The translations under genes and the position numbers were made by a program. Below the pieces are notes generated by a model, which saw only the letters and a list, made by a program, of their open reading frames with translations, searched no databases and was not told the origin of the DNA. DNA of 25,110 nt from Clostridia bacterium (lineage in GTDB: Bacteria; Bacillota; Clostridia; UMGS1810), in the NCBI GenBank assembly GCA_017549745.1, contig JAFYUA010000240.1, positions 1-25,110 on the forward strand. The letters run 5' to 3'. Positions 13,676-22,602 of the stretch are shown here, piece after piece. The stretch's first letter is position 1. Every line of letters starts with the position of its first letter.

Positions 13676-14740
13676 CTATTTTTCAAATATAGGGAACTCT
13701 TTTGTTCCTGATGTTTGTTTAAGGCCCAATTGATTTGCCACCTTTGTGCATTTGGCAATATCTTTTTTGGCTGTCATTTTGCGCCTTACTATCTCTTTGG
13801 CCACAAAGCAGGGGTTAAACATGCGCATTGCTTTGATGACATCGCTCTTTGCCACAGTGCCGCGTTTGTATTCAGCGAGGATTTCAAAGAGAGCATAGTC
13901 TATGGATTTTTTGTCAAAATTCTCATTAGCTATGCTTCTGAGCCATTTTGCATATTTGACAAATCGGTCTATGCTTGCATTTTCTTTGAAATATACTCCG
14001 CTGATGTAAAACTTTTGCATATCTTCATCCATTGACTGAAGAAGCGATGAATAGTATTTTTGCTGTATTTTCAGAACTTCGGTGTGTTGTCGCTCCAGGG
14101 TGGTGCTTGTGATTTGCTTGTCATGCAAACGATATATCAAAAGGCACTCAGGCAAAATCTTCATCTTGTGATTTGCCATTGCGAGCCTTGTCCACAATTC
14201 GAGGTCTTCGGTGCATGTGAGGGTGGTGTCATAGCAAAATTCCTTCATAACCTCTGCCTTTGCAATAACGCCGGGGTGCAAAATGGGATTTGCCACCAAA
14301 AGCATCGCCTTTATGGCATCACTATCGCATCTGCCTCCTGCCCCGCCCGATGCATACACGCCGTTTTTGACGGTCATGAATCTGCACGATGAGAGTGAAA
14401 CATCGGGGTTTTCTTCCATAAATTTATATTGGTTTTCGAGCCTGCCCGGCAGGCTGATGTCATCGGCATCCATCCTTGCTATGTATTTGCCGCTGCAAAG
14501 CGAAATCGCCTTGTTGAGCGAGGTGGGTAGTCTGAGATTGACCTCGTTTGGGTGCACCTTGACCCTTGCATCCTTTTGCGCAAAATCTGCAAGAATCTGG
14601 GCTGTGGAGTCTGTTGAGCAATCATTGATGACTATGAGTTCCCAGTTTTGGAAGGTCTGATTTATGATGCTTTCAATTGCTTCGGCAAGATATGCCTCGC
14701 CGTTATATACACTCATTATTACTGATACATCAACTTTCAT
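13676..14740 (-). CDS. Glycosyltransferase family 2
   Basis: A 354-aa cytoplasmic GT2 enzyme that adds a sugar to the lipid-linked polysaccharide repeat unit. N-terminal GT-A fold: VSVIMSVYNGEAYL, ESIINQTFQNWELIVINDCSTDST (23-46), and metal-binding DADD at 91-94, followed by the LPGRLENQ acceptor segment common in EpsE-like GT2s and TEDLELW (about 180). The C-terminal third is helical and variable. The start is taken as ATG 14740, with AAAGGGG about 11 bases upstream; a GTG four codons earlier would sit directly on that site. It overlaps the preceding GT2 gene by 11 bases. The gene ends in TAG, showing that TAG is used as a stop in this genome. Donor and linkage cannot be told. Confidence 0.9.
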   Translation of the reverse strand: MKVDVSVIMSVYNGEAYLAEAIESIINQTFQNWELIVINDCSTDSTAQILADFAQKDARVKVHPNEVNLRLPTSLNKAISLCSGKYIARMDADDISLPGRLENQYKFMEENPDVSLSSCRFMTVKNGVYASGGAGGRCDSDAIKAMLLVANPILHPGVIAKAEVMKEFCYDTTLTCTEDLELWTRLAMANHKMKILPECLLIYRLHDKQITSTTLERQHTEVLKIQQKYYSSLLQSMDEDMQKFYISGVYFKENASIDRFVKYAKWLRSIANENFDKKSIDYALFEILAEYKRGTVAKSDVIKAMRMFNPCFVAKEIVRRKMTAKKDIAKCTKVANQLGLKQTSGTKEFPIFEK

Positions 14741-15767
14741 GATTTGTGGCACCCCTTTTTAATAGGCTTTTTATATATTTGCAAAGATTTAAAAAATAAA
14801 ATGCTGTTCTGTAATGATTTTTTTTCATAAGTAAAATGGAAATTCGACTTTTGAAAGATATGTTTTCAAACTCGGCACCAAGGATTTTTTCATTGTGCAT
14901 GGAGCTTATGATATTGTGTTTAATTTCTTTGATGCTGCAAAAGTGATTGCCCTGGGCGGCTGCTGCGAGTATGGCAAAGCACATAAAGCAAGAATAACGG
15001 CAAATCTGCTCTTCGATGTCTGCCACTTTGGCAAAATCATTTGCGCTTATTTCATTGATGACATCTTCTATGAGATAGATTTGCTCTGTGTTGAAATCCT
15101 TTGAAATAGAATCCTCTCTCACATTATACAGATACGCCTCTTTTTTGCTTATGTACACACTCTCGGCATGAAGATAGCAAGGTATGACGCAGCATAAATC
15201 CTCACCCAGAGATATCTTTTCGCTCACGGCAAGCTGATGAGGCGTGAGAAGCTCGCGCTTCACTGCCTTACCCGCCAGATAATATGAGATATGGTTCATG
15301 TTTTTGTCCATGAGAAGCCTTGGAAAGATGGTGGCTTCAATGCCTTTTTTGTCATAGAAGCCTTCATCGATGCCATCGTTTGTGACATCGACCGTCTGCC
15401 CGTTTTTGACCCATCTGTATGAAAAAGATACCATTTCGCAATTGGTGTCTTTTATTATATTGTGTGCGCACTCTAAGGTGTCATTTTCGATGAGGTCATC
15501 GGAATCGAGGTTAAACACATAGTCGCCGCCTGCTATTCGTATGCCAGCTCTTCGCGCGCTGGCAAGACCACCGTTTGGCTTGTGGATAACCTTTATGCGA
15601 TTGTCCTTTTGCCTGTAGGCTTCACAGATTTCGCCGCAAGAGTCGGGCGAGCCGTCATCGACTAAGATGAGTTCAAAATCACCAAAGGTCTGACCGAGAA
15701 CGCTCTCGATGCAAGCAGGAAGATATTTTTCGACCCTGTATACGGGTACTATCACAGAAAAAAACAT
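14730..15767 (-). CDS. Glycosyltransferase family 2
   Basis: A 345-aa GT2 enzyme of the polysaccharide operon. It begins MFFSVIVPVYRVEKYLPACI, continues with LILVDDGSPDSCGEI (33-47), KPNGGLASARRAG (63-75) and the metal site LDSDDL (87-92). GEDLCCVIP further on fits the GED region of CpsI/WcaA-like transferases; the C-terminal helices are rich in Cys and Lys. ATG 15767 has a good GAGGAG site, itself inside the end of the preceding gene, with only two bases between the genes. The role should be transfer of a hexose or similar sugar to the growing lipid-linked unit on the cytoplasmic face; the substrate is unknown. Confidence 0.9.
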   Translation of the reverse strand: MFFSVIVPVYRVEKYLPACIESVLGQTFGDFELILVDDGSPDSCGEICEAYRQKDNRIKVIHKPNGGLASARRAGIRIAGGDYVFNLDSDDLIENDTLECAHNIIKDTNCEMVSFSYRWVKNGQTVDVTNDGIDEGFYDKKGIEATIFPRLLMDKNMNHISYYLAGKAVKRELLTPHQLAVSEKISLGEDLCCVIPCYLHAESVYISKKEAYLYNVREDSISKDFNTEQIYLIEDVINEISANDFAKVADIEEQICRYSCFMCFAILAAAAQGNHFCSIKEIKHNIISSMHNEKILGAEFENISFKSRISILLMKKNHYRTAFYFLNLCKYIKSLLKRGATNHES

Positions 15768-15769
15768 TG

Positions 15770-16825
15770 TTATCTCCTCAGTCCCACCAGCACTTTTAAT
15801 AAATAATACAATCTGCGCTTAATCCCATAGGCAAAAAGTCGTTGCTTTAAGGGTAGCTTGCCTATTGGGTATGTATTCATCACTCTCACAGTGAGCGGAT
15901 GGGTGCACACTGCTTTGAGCCTTGCTTTTAAGTGGGCATATTTTATATTGTTGTCGGCAGCATGCATAATCTCCTGAGAGCATAGCACTCTGCAAAGCGC
16001 TTGCCAGAATCTGTCGATGTAAATCTGATATTCTTGTGGGGGTATGTCTTTTTGAAATCTTTTTTCTACCTCGCCCACAAAAATGAGACTTTTTTCAAAT
16101 CGGTCCTTTTTATATGACTTTGAGATGGAATCTTCATTTCGGCAGTAATTATAGAAAGCATGGGCAATTCCTGTGGCCTTGCTTATGCATGATATATAAT
16201 CAATCATAAATAGTGCATCCTCAGAAAGAAACTCCCTTTCGGATTGGAATTTTAGTCCATTGTCTTTTATAATCTGATGTCTGAAAAGATTTTTCCAGAT
16301 GCTCATGCCGTATTTGCTGTCATCTTCATCATCGGGCAAAGCACCCACTATGCCCATTGCGAGCTTTTTGAGCTCGTCGGGAGTTTCAAAATGAGTGTCA
16401 GAATCAAAATAGAGCTTGCTGGTGCAATCACCCTGCTGACTGAACATGTTGCCATCGACAAACACAACGCCTGACATCACAAGGTCAGAGTCATATTTTT
16501 GGGCGGTGTCATACATGATTCGGAGCATGTCACAATCCACAAAATCATCAGAATCGGCAAAGGCGATATATTCACCCGATGCGATTTTGAGCGCGGCATT
16601 TCTTGCCATGCCCGCGCCCTCATTGAACTTGTGAATGACCTTTATGCGAGGGTCTTTGAGCGCAAATTCATCACAAATCTGGGGTGATGAATCAGTGGAG
16701 GCATCGTCGGTGAGGATTATTTCGATATCTTCAAGAGATTGATTGACAAGAGAATTTATGCATCTTTCAAGGTATTTCTCGGCGTTATACACAGGAACAA
16801 TAACGCTGACTTTAGGCTGTGTCAC
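15770..16825 (-). CDS. Glycosyltransferase family 2
   Basis: A 351-aa GT2 enzyme with a GTG start. Motifs: VSVIVPVYNAEKYLERCI, IILTDDASTDSSP (36-48), KFNEGAGMARNAA (66-78) and the metal site ADSDDF (90-95); a LSEDALF segment near the middle matches the (G/S)ED region of the family. The C-terminal part is helical. GTG 16825 is preferred since GAGGGGTGA, which contains the stop of the upstream GT4 gene, stands just before it; a TTG five codons earlier has no site. The stop-start spacing of four bases implies translational coupling. Of the three soluble GT2s here it is the second most similar in architecture to the next one, suggesting an old duplication (impression only). Confidence 0.88.
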   Translation of the reverse strand: MTQPKVSVIVPVYNAEKYLERCINSLVNQSLEDIEIILTDDASTDSSPQICDEFALKDPRIKVIHKFNEGAGMARNAALKIASGEYIAFADSDDFVDCDMLRIMYDTAQKYDSDLVMSGVVFVDGNMFSQQGDCTSKLYFDSDTHFETPDELKKLAMGIVGALPDDEDDSKYGMSIWKNLFRHQIIKDNGLKFQSEREFLSEDALFMIDYISCISKATGIAHAFYNYCRNEDSISKSYKKDRFEKSLIFVGEVEKRFQKDIPPQEYQIYIDRFWQALCRVLCSQEIMHAADNNIKYAHLKARLKAVCTHPLTVRVMNTYPIGKLPLKQRLFAYGIKRRLYYLLKVLVGLRR

Positions 16826-16829
16826 AAGC

Positions 16830-18038
16830 TCACCCCTCAATTAGTTTTTCATATTCTTTGATTAAAATATCGCAATAGGTTTCGACGCTCAGGATAGTTT
16901 CTTTTTCATTTTGGCAGTTTGATTTGAGATTATTGTAATAATCTTCATTTTCTATGGTTTGTCTGAGCTTTTGTGCTATCGCCTCAGGTGAAGCCTCGTC
17001 CACCAAAGTGCCTGTGAAGCCGTCTTTTACAAGCTCTGCCATACCGCCGCTATTCATGGTCACAACAGGCACGCCGAGGCAATGCGCTTCGAGAATAGAA
17101 AGCGGGCAGTTTTCATAGCACACCGACGGCAAAAGAAGCAGCTTTGCTTTTGCCATAAGCTTAGTGAGAGAATCACCTGTGAGAAATCCTGCCAAAGTGA
17201 TGTTGGAAATGCCATGAAGCATAGCTTCGTCGGGACCGCCGCCTGCCACAACAAACGGGATATCGGGGAGCAGCTTTGCAGCTGCAGCAAGATTCTCAAT
17301 GCCTTTTTCTTTGGAAAGCCTGCCCACAAACACGATATAATCCTCGCTATGTGTGCAAGAGGATGAAAATTGCTTTTTGTTGATAAAATTATGTATTGTA
17401 AGTGTTTTGCCACTATAATACTTTTTGGCAGACAAAAGCTTATTTTCAAGAAATCGGCTCGGGCAAACAAACAAATCAACTTTTTTGTAGGTTTTGAGCC
17501 ATGAATACAGCTTTGCTTCTATAGCACCCAAAATGCTTTTGACAGCTGAGTTATGAATGCATTTGTTTTTGATGCAGTTTATATGAAAGCCCCCCACGCA
17601 TTTTTCGCAAGGGGTGTTTTGGTCGAAATTATACATCAGATGATTGGGACAAATCATCTGATAGTCGTGCACAGTCTGCACAAGGGGGATTCCCCTCTTT
17701 TTTATGCCGTATATTATCGATGGAGTAAGCTGGAAGTTGATGTTGTTCATGTGAACTATATCGGGCTTGAAATCATCGATAACCTGCATGATTTTCTTTT
17801 TGGCTTCAAAGGAGTATATTATCTTAAAAGGATATAGAAAACGAGATAATCCCTTTGAGTGAAAATCCATGTTTTGAGTGTATTTGCCCGCGGTGTTTCC
17901 CACAGTGTTTTTGGGGTCATACATGCCGAAATACTCTACCTCGTGGCCAAGCCTTGCAAGATGCTCCCCTAAAGAGAGCATGTAGCTTTCGCTTCCGCCG
18001 CGGGGATAAAGGAATTTATTTACCATCAAAATTTTCAT
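16830..18038 (-). CDS. Glycosyltransferase family 4 with Cys cluster
   Basis: A 402-aa retaining GT-B enzyme. The N-terminal domain starts MKILMVNKFLYPRGGSE; the donor domain has FVGRLSKEKGIENL (237-250), VVAGGGPDEA and the family E-x7-E motif E309...E317 (ENCPLSILE). Between residues 130 and 160 lies a Cys-rich insertion (C130, C144, C147, C155, C160; QMICPNHL, PCEKC) that recurs in one GT4 subgroup and may bind a metal. It overlaps the polymerase gene by four bases (ATGA) and ends four bases before the next GT2 start. It adds a sugar to the lipid-linked oligosaccharide in the cytoplasm; specificity unknown. Confidence 0.92.
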   Translation of the reverse strand: MKILMVNKFLYPRGGSESYMLSLGEHLARLGHEVEYFGMYDPKNTVGNTAGKYTQNMDFHSKGLSRFLYPFKIIYSFEAKKKIMQVIDDFKPDIVHMNNINFQLTPSIIYGIKKRGIPLVQTVHDYQMICPNHLMYNFDQNTPCEKCVGGFHINCIKNKCIHNSAVKSILGAIEAKLYSWLKTYKKVDLFVCPSRFLENKLLSAKKYYSGKTLTIHNFINKKQFSSSCTHSEDYIVFVGRLSKEKGIENLAAAAKLLPDIPFVVAGGGPDEAMLHGISNITLAGFLTGDSLTKLMAKAKLLLLPSVCYENCPLSILEAHCLGVPVVTMNSGGMAELVKDGFTGTLVDEASPEAIAQKLRQTIENEDYYNNLKSNCQNEKETILSVETYCDILIKEYEKLIEG

Positions 18039-19342
18039 AGCAGTGAATCACTTTCTTCTTTGGAATTAGCTTTGGAAATGCAACCAAACATTTTGTGCTC
18101 TGTTTCGCGTACACTATCGTCATAGCTGTTGCCTATCATAAGTATGGCAAGCACACAAGTGAGCAGAGGATAGTTCATCGTGTTGTCAGTGGATGATACA
18201 ATTATGAGATACAAGGTGAGCATGAATGAGATTATGGCATCTTCAACCTTACCTTTTCTGCCAAAATATCTGATTCTCACAAGCGTCATTGACGCAAGCC
18301 AGATGATATAACCCCAAAAGCCGAGGTCGATGAAATGCTGAAGAAAGTCGTTGTGCACCGATGCTACTCCCACCGTCATGAAGGTGTTGAGCTGATAGGT
18401 AAGAAAGCCTATGCCGTTGCCCAAAAAGCCTGGATTGAATTCATAGAATTTGTCTACCGCGTTATAGATCTCGACACGGCCGCTTGTGTCTATGCCTGCT
18501 TTTTCAAGAAGCTCAAACGCATCGGCTTTTATGAGAGCAATGTAGCCTATCAAAAGAGCTATAACAACCAGTGTGAACACTGTGACGAGGGTTGAAGCGG
18601 TTTTGGGGTGGTAGTGTGCCACAAATTTTAAAAGATAGCCAAACACCAATGCTATGGCAATGGCTATGATGCCTATTCTTTTGAATGCCGATAAAAAGCA
18701 GAACAGGCTGAGAAAAAGCAGAATAAAATAGACTATGCTTTTCTTTGGTTTATAAAACATATAGATGAGATATGCACCAAGGCAAAAAGCAAGCTCGTGG
18801 ACTTCTGCCTGAACGATGATGTCACCTGTTTCACCTGCAAAGGTGGTTATGAGCGTGATAAACTCTGAAATGTAGCTGCCCAGCCCATGCTCGGCAATGA
18901 TGGTGGCTATCATGAGGAGATTGGCTATGAGAATAGCTATGAGGTTATACCATATACCCTTTGAGCCGAATATATAGAGCATGGCGCCTGCAGCGAGTGC
19001 AAACGAAAACATGTTGACATATATGAACGAGCCCGAAAAGCCTCGGGAAATAACGCCGATGTCTACAGTGTCCACAAACCAGATGAACAACGAAACCACA
19101 GTGGTGACCAAAAGAGGAATGCTATAGATGAATGCTTGCTTAAACGAGGTGATTCCCCTTGCAATGTTGGGCCTATATAAAAACATCACTATAGCAGAGA
19201 AAGCAAGCACGAGGGCAAAGGCATGGCGGTATGTGACATGCAGGCCTACATCGATGTACTGCGTGATGAAATAATACATCATCACGGCTGCAAGCATAAA
19301 ATAAAACACTTTGGCTTTTTCAAGAATTTTATTTTCCACCAT
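18035..19342 (-). CDS. Wzy/O-antigen ligase-type polysaccharide polymerase
   Basis: A 435-aa integral membrane protein with about 11-12 hydrophobic helices and low overall similarity, as is usual for polymerases. The periplasmic-type loop after helix ten holds the O-antigen ligase/Wzy hallmark: SGR at 287-289, then GNGIGF, then SVHNDFLQHFIDLGFWG (328-344). It would join lipid-linked repeat units on the outer face of the membrane. ATG 19342 follows AAGGAGGG. Its place directly after two Wzz-like genes and before a GT4 gene is the normal arrangement. A ligase role cannot be excluded by sequence alone but is less likely in a Gram-positive. Confidence 0.87.
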   Translation of the reverse strand: MVENKILEKAKVFYFMLAAVMMYYFITQYIDVGLHVTYRHAFALVLAFSAIVMFLYRPNIARGITSFKQAFIYSIPLLVTTVVSLFIWFVDTVDIGVISRGFSGSFIYVNMFSFALAAGAMLYIFGSKGIWYNLIAILIANLLMIATIIAEHGLGSYISEFITLITTFAGETGDIIVQAEVHELAFCLGAYLIYMFYKPKKSIVYFILLFLSLFCFLSAFKRIGIIAIAIALVFGYLLKFVAHYHPKTASTLVTVFTLVVIALLIGYIALIKADAFELLEKAGIDTSGRVEIYNAVDKFYEFNPGFLGNGIGFLTYQLNTFMTVGVASVHNDFLQHFIDLGFWGYIIWLASMTLVRIRYFGRKGKVEDAIISFMLTLYLIIVSSTDNTMNYPLLTCVLAILMIGNSYDDSVRETEHKMFGCISKANSKEESDSLL

Positions 19343-19357
19343 GCCTGCCCTCCTTGT

Positions 19358-21205
19358 TTATATATTTGAACTATATGATTTTTTGTTTTTGATTGCTTCT
19401 GAAAGCAGCTTTCTTGCAGTTTTGTTTTCTTTGAATGTTTCGGCAATACCGATTTTGTATTCAATAGCGATATTGCGGTGTTCTTCTCTTTCGTCGAGCC
19501 TTAGTCTGAACAGACGCATAATATCTTCCACGGTGATATAATCAGAATCCTCTGCGAGCATTACAAAGCTGCCGTTGCCGTTGTAGATGTACTCGGTCTT
19601 TGTTTTGCCGAAGGCTTCTTTTATGTAGAAAGTGAACATCTTGATGATTTCGTCGCCAACATCTCTTGAATATTCACCGTTGATGTGCACCAGATTGGCT
19701 ATGTCAACCAGGCAGTACACCGCACCGTCATCGAGAAGCTTTTTGTCTTTGGATTTGAGATATTTATCAAGATATGCCCTGTTGTTGAAGAGCGTGAGGT
19801 GGTCGGTGTAGAAAATATAATTGATGATATCTCCCGTTCTGCCCAAGATGATTGCTCCGCCGCAGCAAAGAACAACAAGGAAGAAAAATGCAATTAAAGT
19901 GTAAAGCGGCACATTAACGCTTTGTTTCACCGATGCTGATGACAACACTGAAATGTAGCTTGCGCCTACATATTTGTTGTATTCATTGTTGGTTTTCATG
20001 GTGGTGTCATAGAGAGCTGACAATTCTTCCAATAGAGCTGCCAGTTCGTCTTCGACTTCTTTTCTTACAGAGGCGTATTGCTCATCACAAAGCTCTGTGC
20101 ATGTGAGATCAGAAGATGCACACTCGCCGCCGCAATTGCCTGTGCAATGATTGAAGGTGTCTATCACATAGGTGCAATATGCCGAATCGATGATTGCGTG
20201 CTCCTTGCTTTCGCGGTGGTCTCTCCAGCTGTAGATAAGCTCGTCATAGGTTACTGTCTGGTCGCCTACATAATCCTGAAGATTGCGCTCGTGGAGATTG
20301 TCTAAAATATACTCATAGGTGATATTGGTGTTGCCCGATTCTCTCATCTTGGTGACATAGGCGTCAATCAATGTGACCACATCTTCAACAATGCCGTCAG
20401 CTTTAGCATTGGAAATGGTGTTGTTGTCTATTCTTGTGGTATAGTCAGAGATGAGCACCGCTTTGTTTTTGGTTATCTGATATTTATATATCTTGGAAAA
20501 CAGTGATGAAACCTTGACCTGTCTGAGATAGTTGAAATCATCGGCAAGCTCACTGAATGACACGCCCGTTTCGGTGGAACGGTAGAAATCGTTTTGGTCT
20601 ATTCGCTGATACAGAGTAGTCAGAGTGCCATCGATGCCAGTGTCGATAAGCTCCATCATCTCCATGAAATCATAGTCGTTTTTGTCGATGTTTTTGATGG
20701 TGTTGTTGGCAGGTGCCACATTGACATATTTCTGACTGAACTGCTCAAAGTACACATCGAGTGTTTCATCGAGAATTGTTCTGGCAAAATCTGCTCCTTC
20801 GCCGCTTGTGGCTGCAAATGAAACTATGAATGTGCTGGGCTCATATATATATTCTTCGCCCTCTTCAAGCTTGGCATCTTTTTGAGCAAGCTTATCTTCG
20901 TCGGCAATTGGAGTTATGTCTATTCTGGAAATAAGACTATCCACAGAATATATGCCCGTGAGCCCCATTTTGTCGACAACCTTTGACATTACAGCCGATG
21001 ACTTGATTTCGTTGACATCGAGCTTGTCGCCTGTGGGTGCAAGACCCTTTTCTGCCTGCTCATCATTGTAGTGAATGACCTCGGATGCAATGTAGGTGTT
21101 GGATGATGAGAGCTTATAATAAATGACATATGTAGCCAAAAGGCAGAAAACTATTATGATTGGCAGAAGCTTTTTGATGTATCTTAGAATCTGAAAATTT
21201 TTCAT
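19358..21205 (-). CDS. Wzz-like chain-length protein fused to a degenerate GGDEF domain
   Basis: A 615-aa protein with a helix at 12-31, a large outside domain (32-430) and a second helix at 432-455, the layout of polysaccharide co-polymerases. The outside domain ends in a long helix (375-410) and carries a Cys cluster at 344-373 (C344, C354, C358, C362, C369, C373). The cytoplasmic C-terminus (465-612) is a GGDEF fold: TDHLTLFNNRAYLDKYL matches TDxLTxLxNR, D501 and GDEII (517-521) match the metal and helix regions, but the active signature is G543-N-G-S-F547, so cyclase activity is unlikely. It may instead bind a nucleotide or the EAL protein encoded further down the operon. ATG 21205 has GGGGGG upstream. 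Canonical Wzz proteins lack such a domain; here it replaces the tyrosine kinase often fused or paired with them. Confidence 0.85.
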   Translation of the reverse strand: MKNFQILRYIKKLLPIIIVFCLLATYVIYYKLSSSNTYIASEVIHYNDEQAEKGLAPTGDKLDVNEIKSSAVMSKVVDKMGLTGIYSVDSLISRIDITPIADEDKLAQKDAKLEEGEEYIYEPSTFIVSFAATSGEGADFARTILDETLDVYFEQFSQKYVNVAPANNTIKNIDKNDYDFMEMMELIDTGIDGTLTTLYQRIDQNDFYRSTETGVSFSELADDFNYLRQVKVSSLFSKIYKYQITKNKAVLISDYTTRIDNNTISNAKADGIVEDVVTLIDAYVTKMRESGNTNITYEYILDNLHERNLQDYVGDQTVTYDELIYSWRDHRESKEHAIIDSAYCTYVIDTFNHCTGNCGGECASSDLTCTELCDEQYASVRKEVEDELAALLEELSALYDTTMKTNNEYNKYVGASYISVLSSASVKQSVNVPLYTLIAFFFLVVLCCGGAIILGRTGDIINYIFYTDHLTLFNNRAYLDKYLKSKDKKLLDDGAVYCLVDIANLVHINGEYSRDVGDEIIKMFTFYIKEAFGKTKTEYIYNGNGSFVMLAEDSDYITVEDIMRLFRLRLDEREEHRNIAIEYKIGIAETFKENKTARKLLSEAIKNKKSYSSNI

Positions 21206-21225
21206 TAGTATTCCCCCCTAACAAT

Positions 21226-22581
21226 TCACACCTTTTTCGGGAATTTTTTGGATATGACTCTCAGCATAAAGGCAGCATATGCAAAGATGGCAAAGAGCAC
21301 AAGGGTTTTGAGCTCATTCATAATCGAAATGCCATAAATGCTCACTGCTATGCACTGATTCATTTTGTGGCTTGAATACTCCCTGCCCGCTTTTATGGCT
21401 TCTTTTTCAAAGCCTTTGATGCTGTCGTAGATTGCATCTGCCATCAAATCAACCGATTCATGAAGACCAGAGTCCTCATTGCCTGCAGACATTTTATCGA
21501 TGAGCAGATTATTATCCATGATTTCTTTTTCGTTGGAGGTTACATAGTCACTGTAGCTTGTGGCAAGCACCGAAAGCTCGTCGATGCCGACCTTGGTTCT
21601 GCCCATGTAATACTTGCCTGCCTCGTCCCATGTGGGCACAAGCACAACTCTTGTCATTTCTTCACTGTACATATCGATTGCCTGATTGCAAAGGTCAAAT
21701 GACACACCGTTTTTCTGACGGTCAAAATCAACATTTTTATTGTGGTGTGACAAGCGGTCAACATAGGCTTCTTTGTCTCTCACAATGCCGTTTTGCAGGA
21801 TAAATGACCTGAAATTCTGATTTATCTGAGTTTCTTTGAATTGGTACACCCTGCCTGCAAGAGAATTGAAGGTGGTGTTGTTTTCGGTGACAAAGCTATT
21901 GTTCTTTTCTGCCATGCCATAGAGATAGTTGAGGATAGACAAGGTCTCTTTGTCGAAATATGCGGCTATGTCCATGTATTCCATCTCGTCAAAATTCGGT
22001 TTTTCGGAGGCGAGGCCGAAATTGTCGGTGTAGTTTTCGATGTAGTATTCCTTATATGCTGAGGTGATGAGCTTGATAACATTTTCTGAATCAAGATGGG
22101 AAGTGTGCTTTGATGCGTGATATTCCACTGCGAACTCTGTGGAAATGTGATACTCTGATTCATCACCCACTCCGCCCTGCACACAAGGATAAACCACGAG
22201 ACAATCTCTGAGCTCTTTGGTGGTCACATCTTTGAGAGCGCCTTTTTCAATGGCTTTGTCGACAACTTCATCACAGATAATCTCTGCCATGTTGTATCTT
22301 GTGCCATTGGAGTTCTGCGCCTGAGACGCTTCGGAATAATTGAGCGAAATGATTGCATGAACTGATTTTTTGAGCTCAAAATGATTGAAAACACCAAATA
22401 CTATGGTGACAACGAAGCACAAAAGTATGAGCCATGCATTGAAATATTGAGTTGTTTTGAAAATCTGTGCTGCTTCTGTACGATTGACATTTTTAAAGCG
22501 AAAATATATTATTGCCGCTGACACGAGAAACAACACACCAATAATTAAAATTATTAATTTTTGAAGCAGTGCCGTAATCAT
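21226..22581 (-). CDS. Wzz-like membrane protein, partner of the GGDEF fusion
   Basis: A 451-aa protein with helices at about 5-27, 47-66 and 426-445 and a large, helix-rich outside domain between the last two. Segments such as FNSLAGRVYQFKETQINQNF and DELSVLATSYSDYVTSNEKE recall the extracellular coiled-coil of co-polymerases and of the next gene's product, although identity is low. It ends in a short basic tail (ISKKFPKKV) and has no kinase motif. It stands 20 bases before the GGDEF-fused Wzz-like gene, so the two likely form one hetero-oligomer that sets chain length. The family was judged from topology and context, not a diagnostic motif, so confidence is moderate. Confidence 0.6.
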   Translation of the reverse strand: MITALLQKLIILIIGVLFLVSAAIIYFRFKNVNRTEAAQIFKTTQYFNAWLILLCFVVTIVFGVFNHFELKKSVHAIISLNYSEASQAQNSNGTRYNMAEIICDEVVDKAIEKGALKDVTTKELRDCLVVYPCVQGGVGDESEYHISTEFAVEYHASKHTSHLDSENVIKLITSAYKEYYIENYTDNFGLASEKPNFDEMEYMDIAAYFDKETLSILNYLYGMAEKNNSFVTENNTTFNSLAGRVYQFKETQINQNFRSFILQNGIVRDKEAYVDRLSHHNKNVDFDRQKNGVSFDLCNQAIDMYSEEMTRVVLVPTWDEAGKYYMGRTKVGIDELSVLATSYSDYVTSNEKEIMDNNLLIDKMSAGNEDSGLHESVDLMADAIYDSIKGFEKEAIKAGREYSSHKMNQCIAVSIYGISIMNELKTLVLFAIFAYAAFMLRVISKKFPKKV

Positions 22582-22602
22582 TTTTCCATCTTCCTCACAA
22601 AA

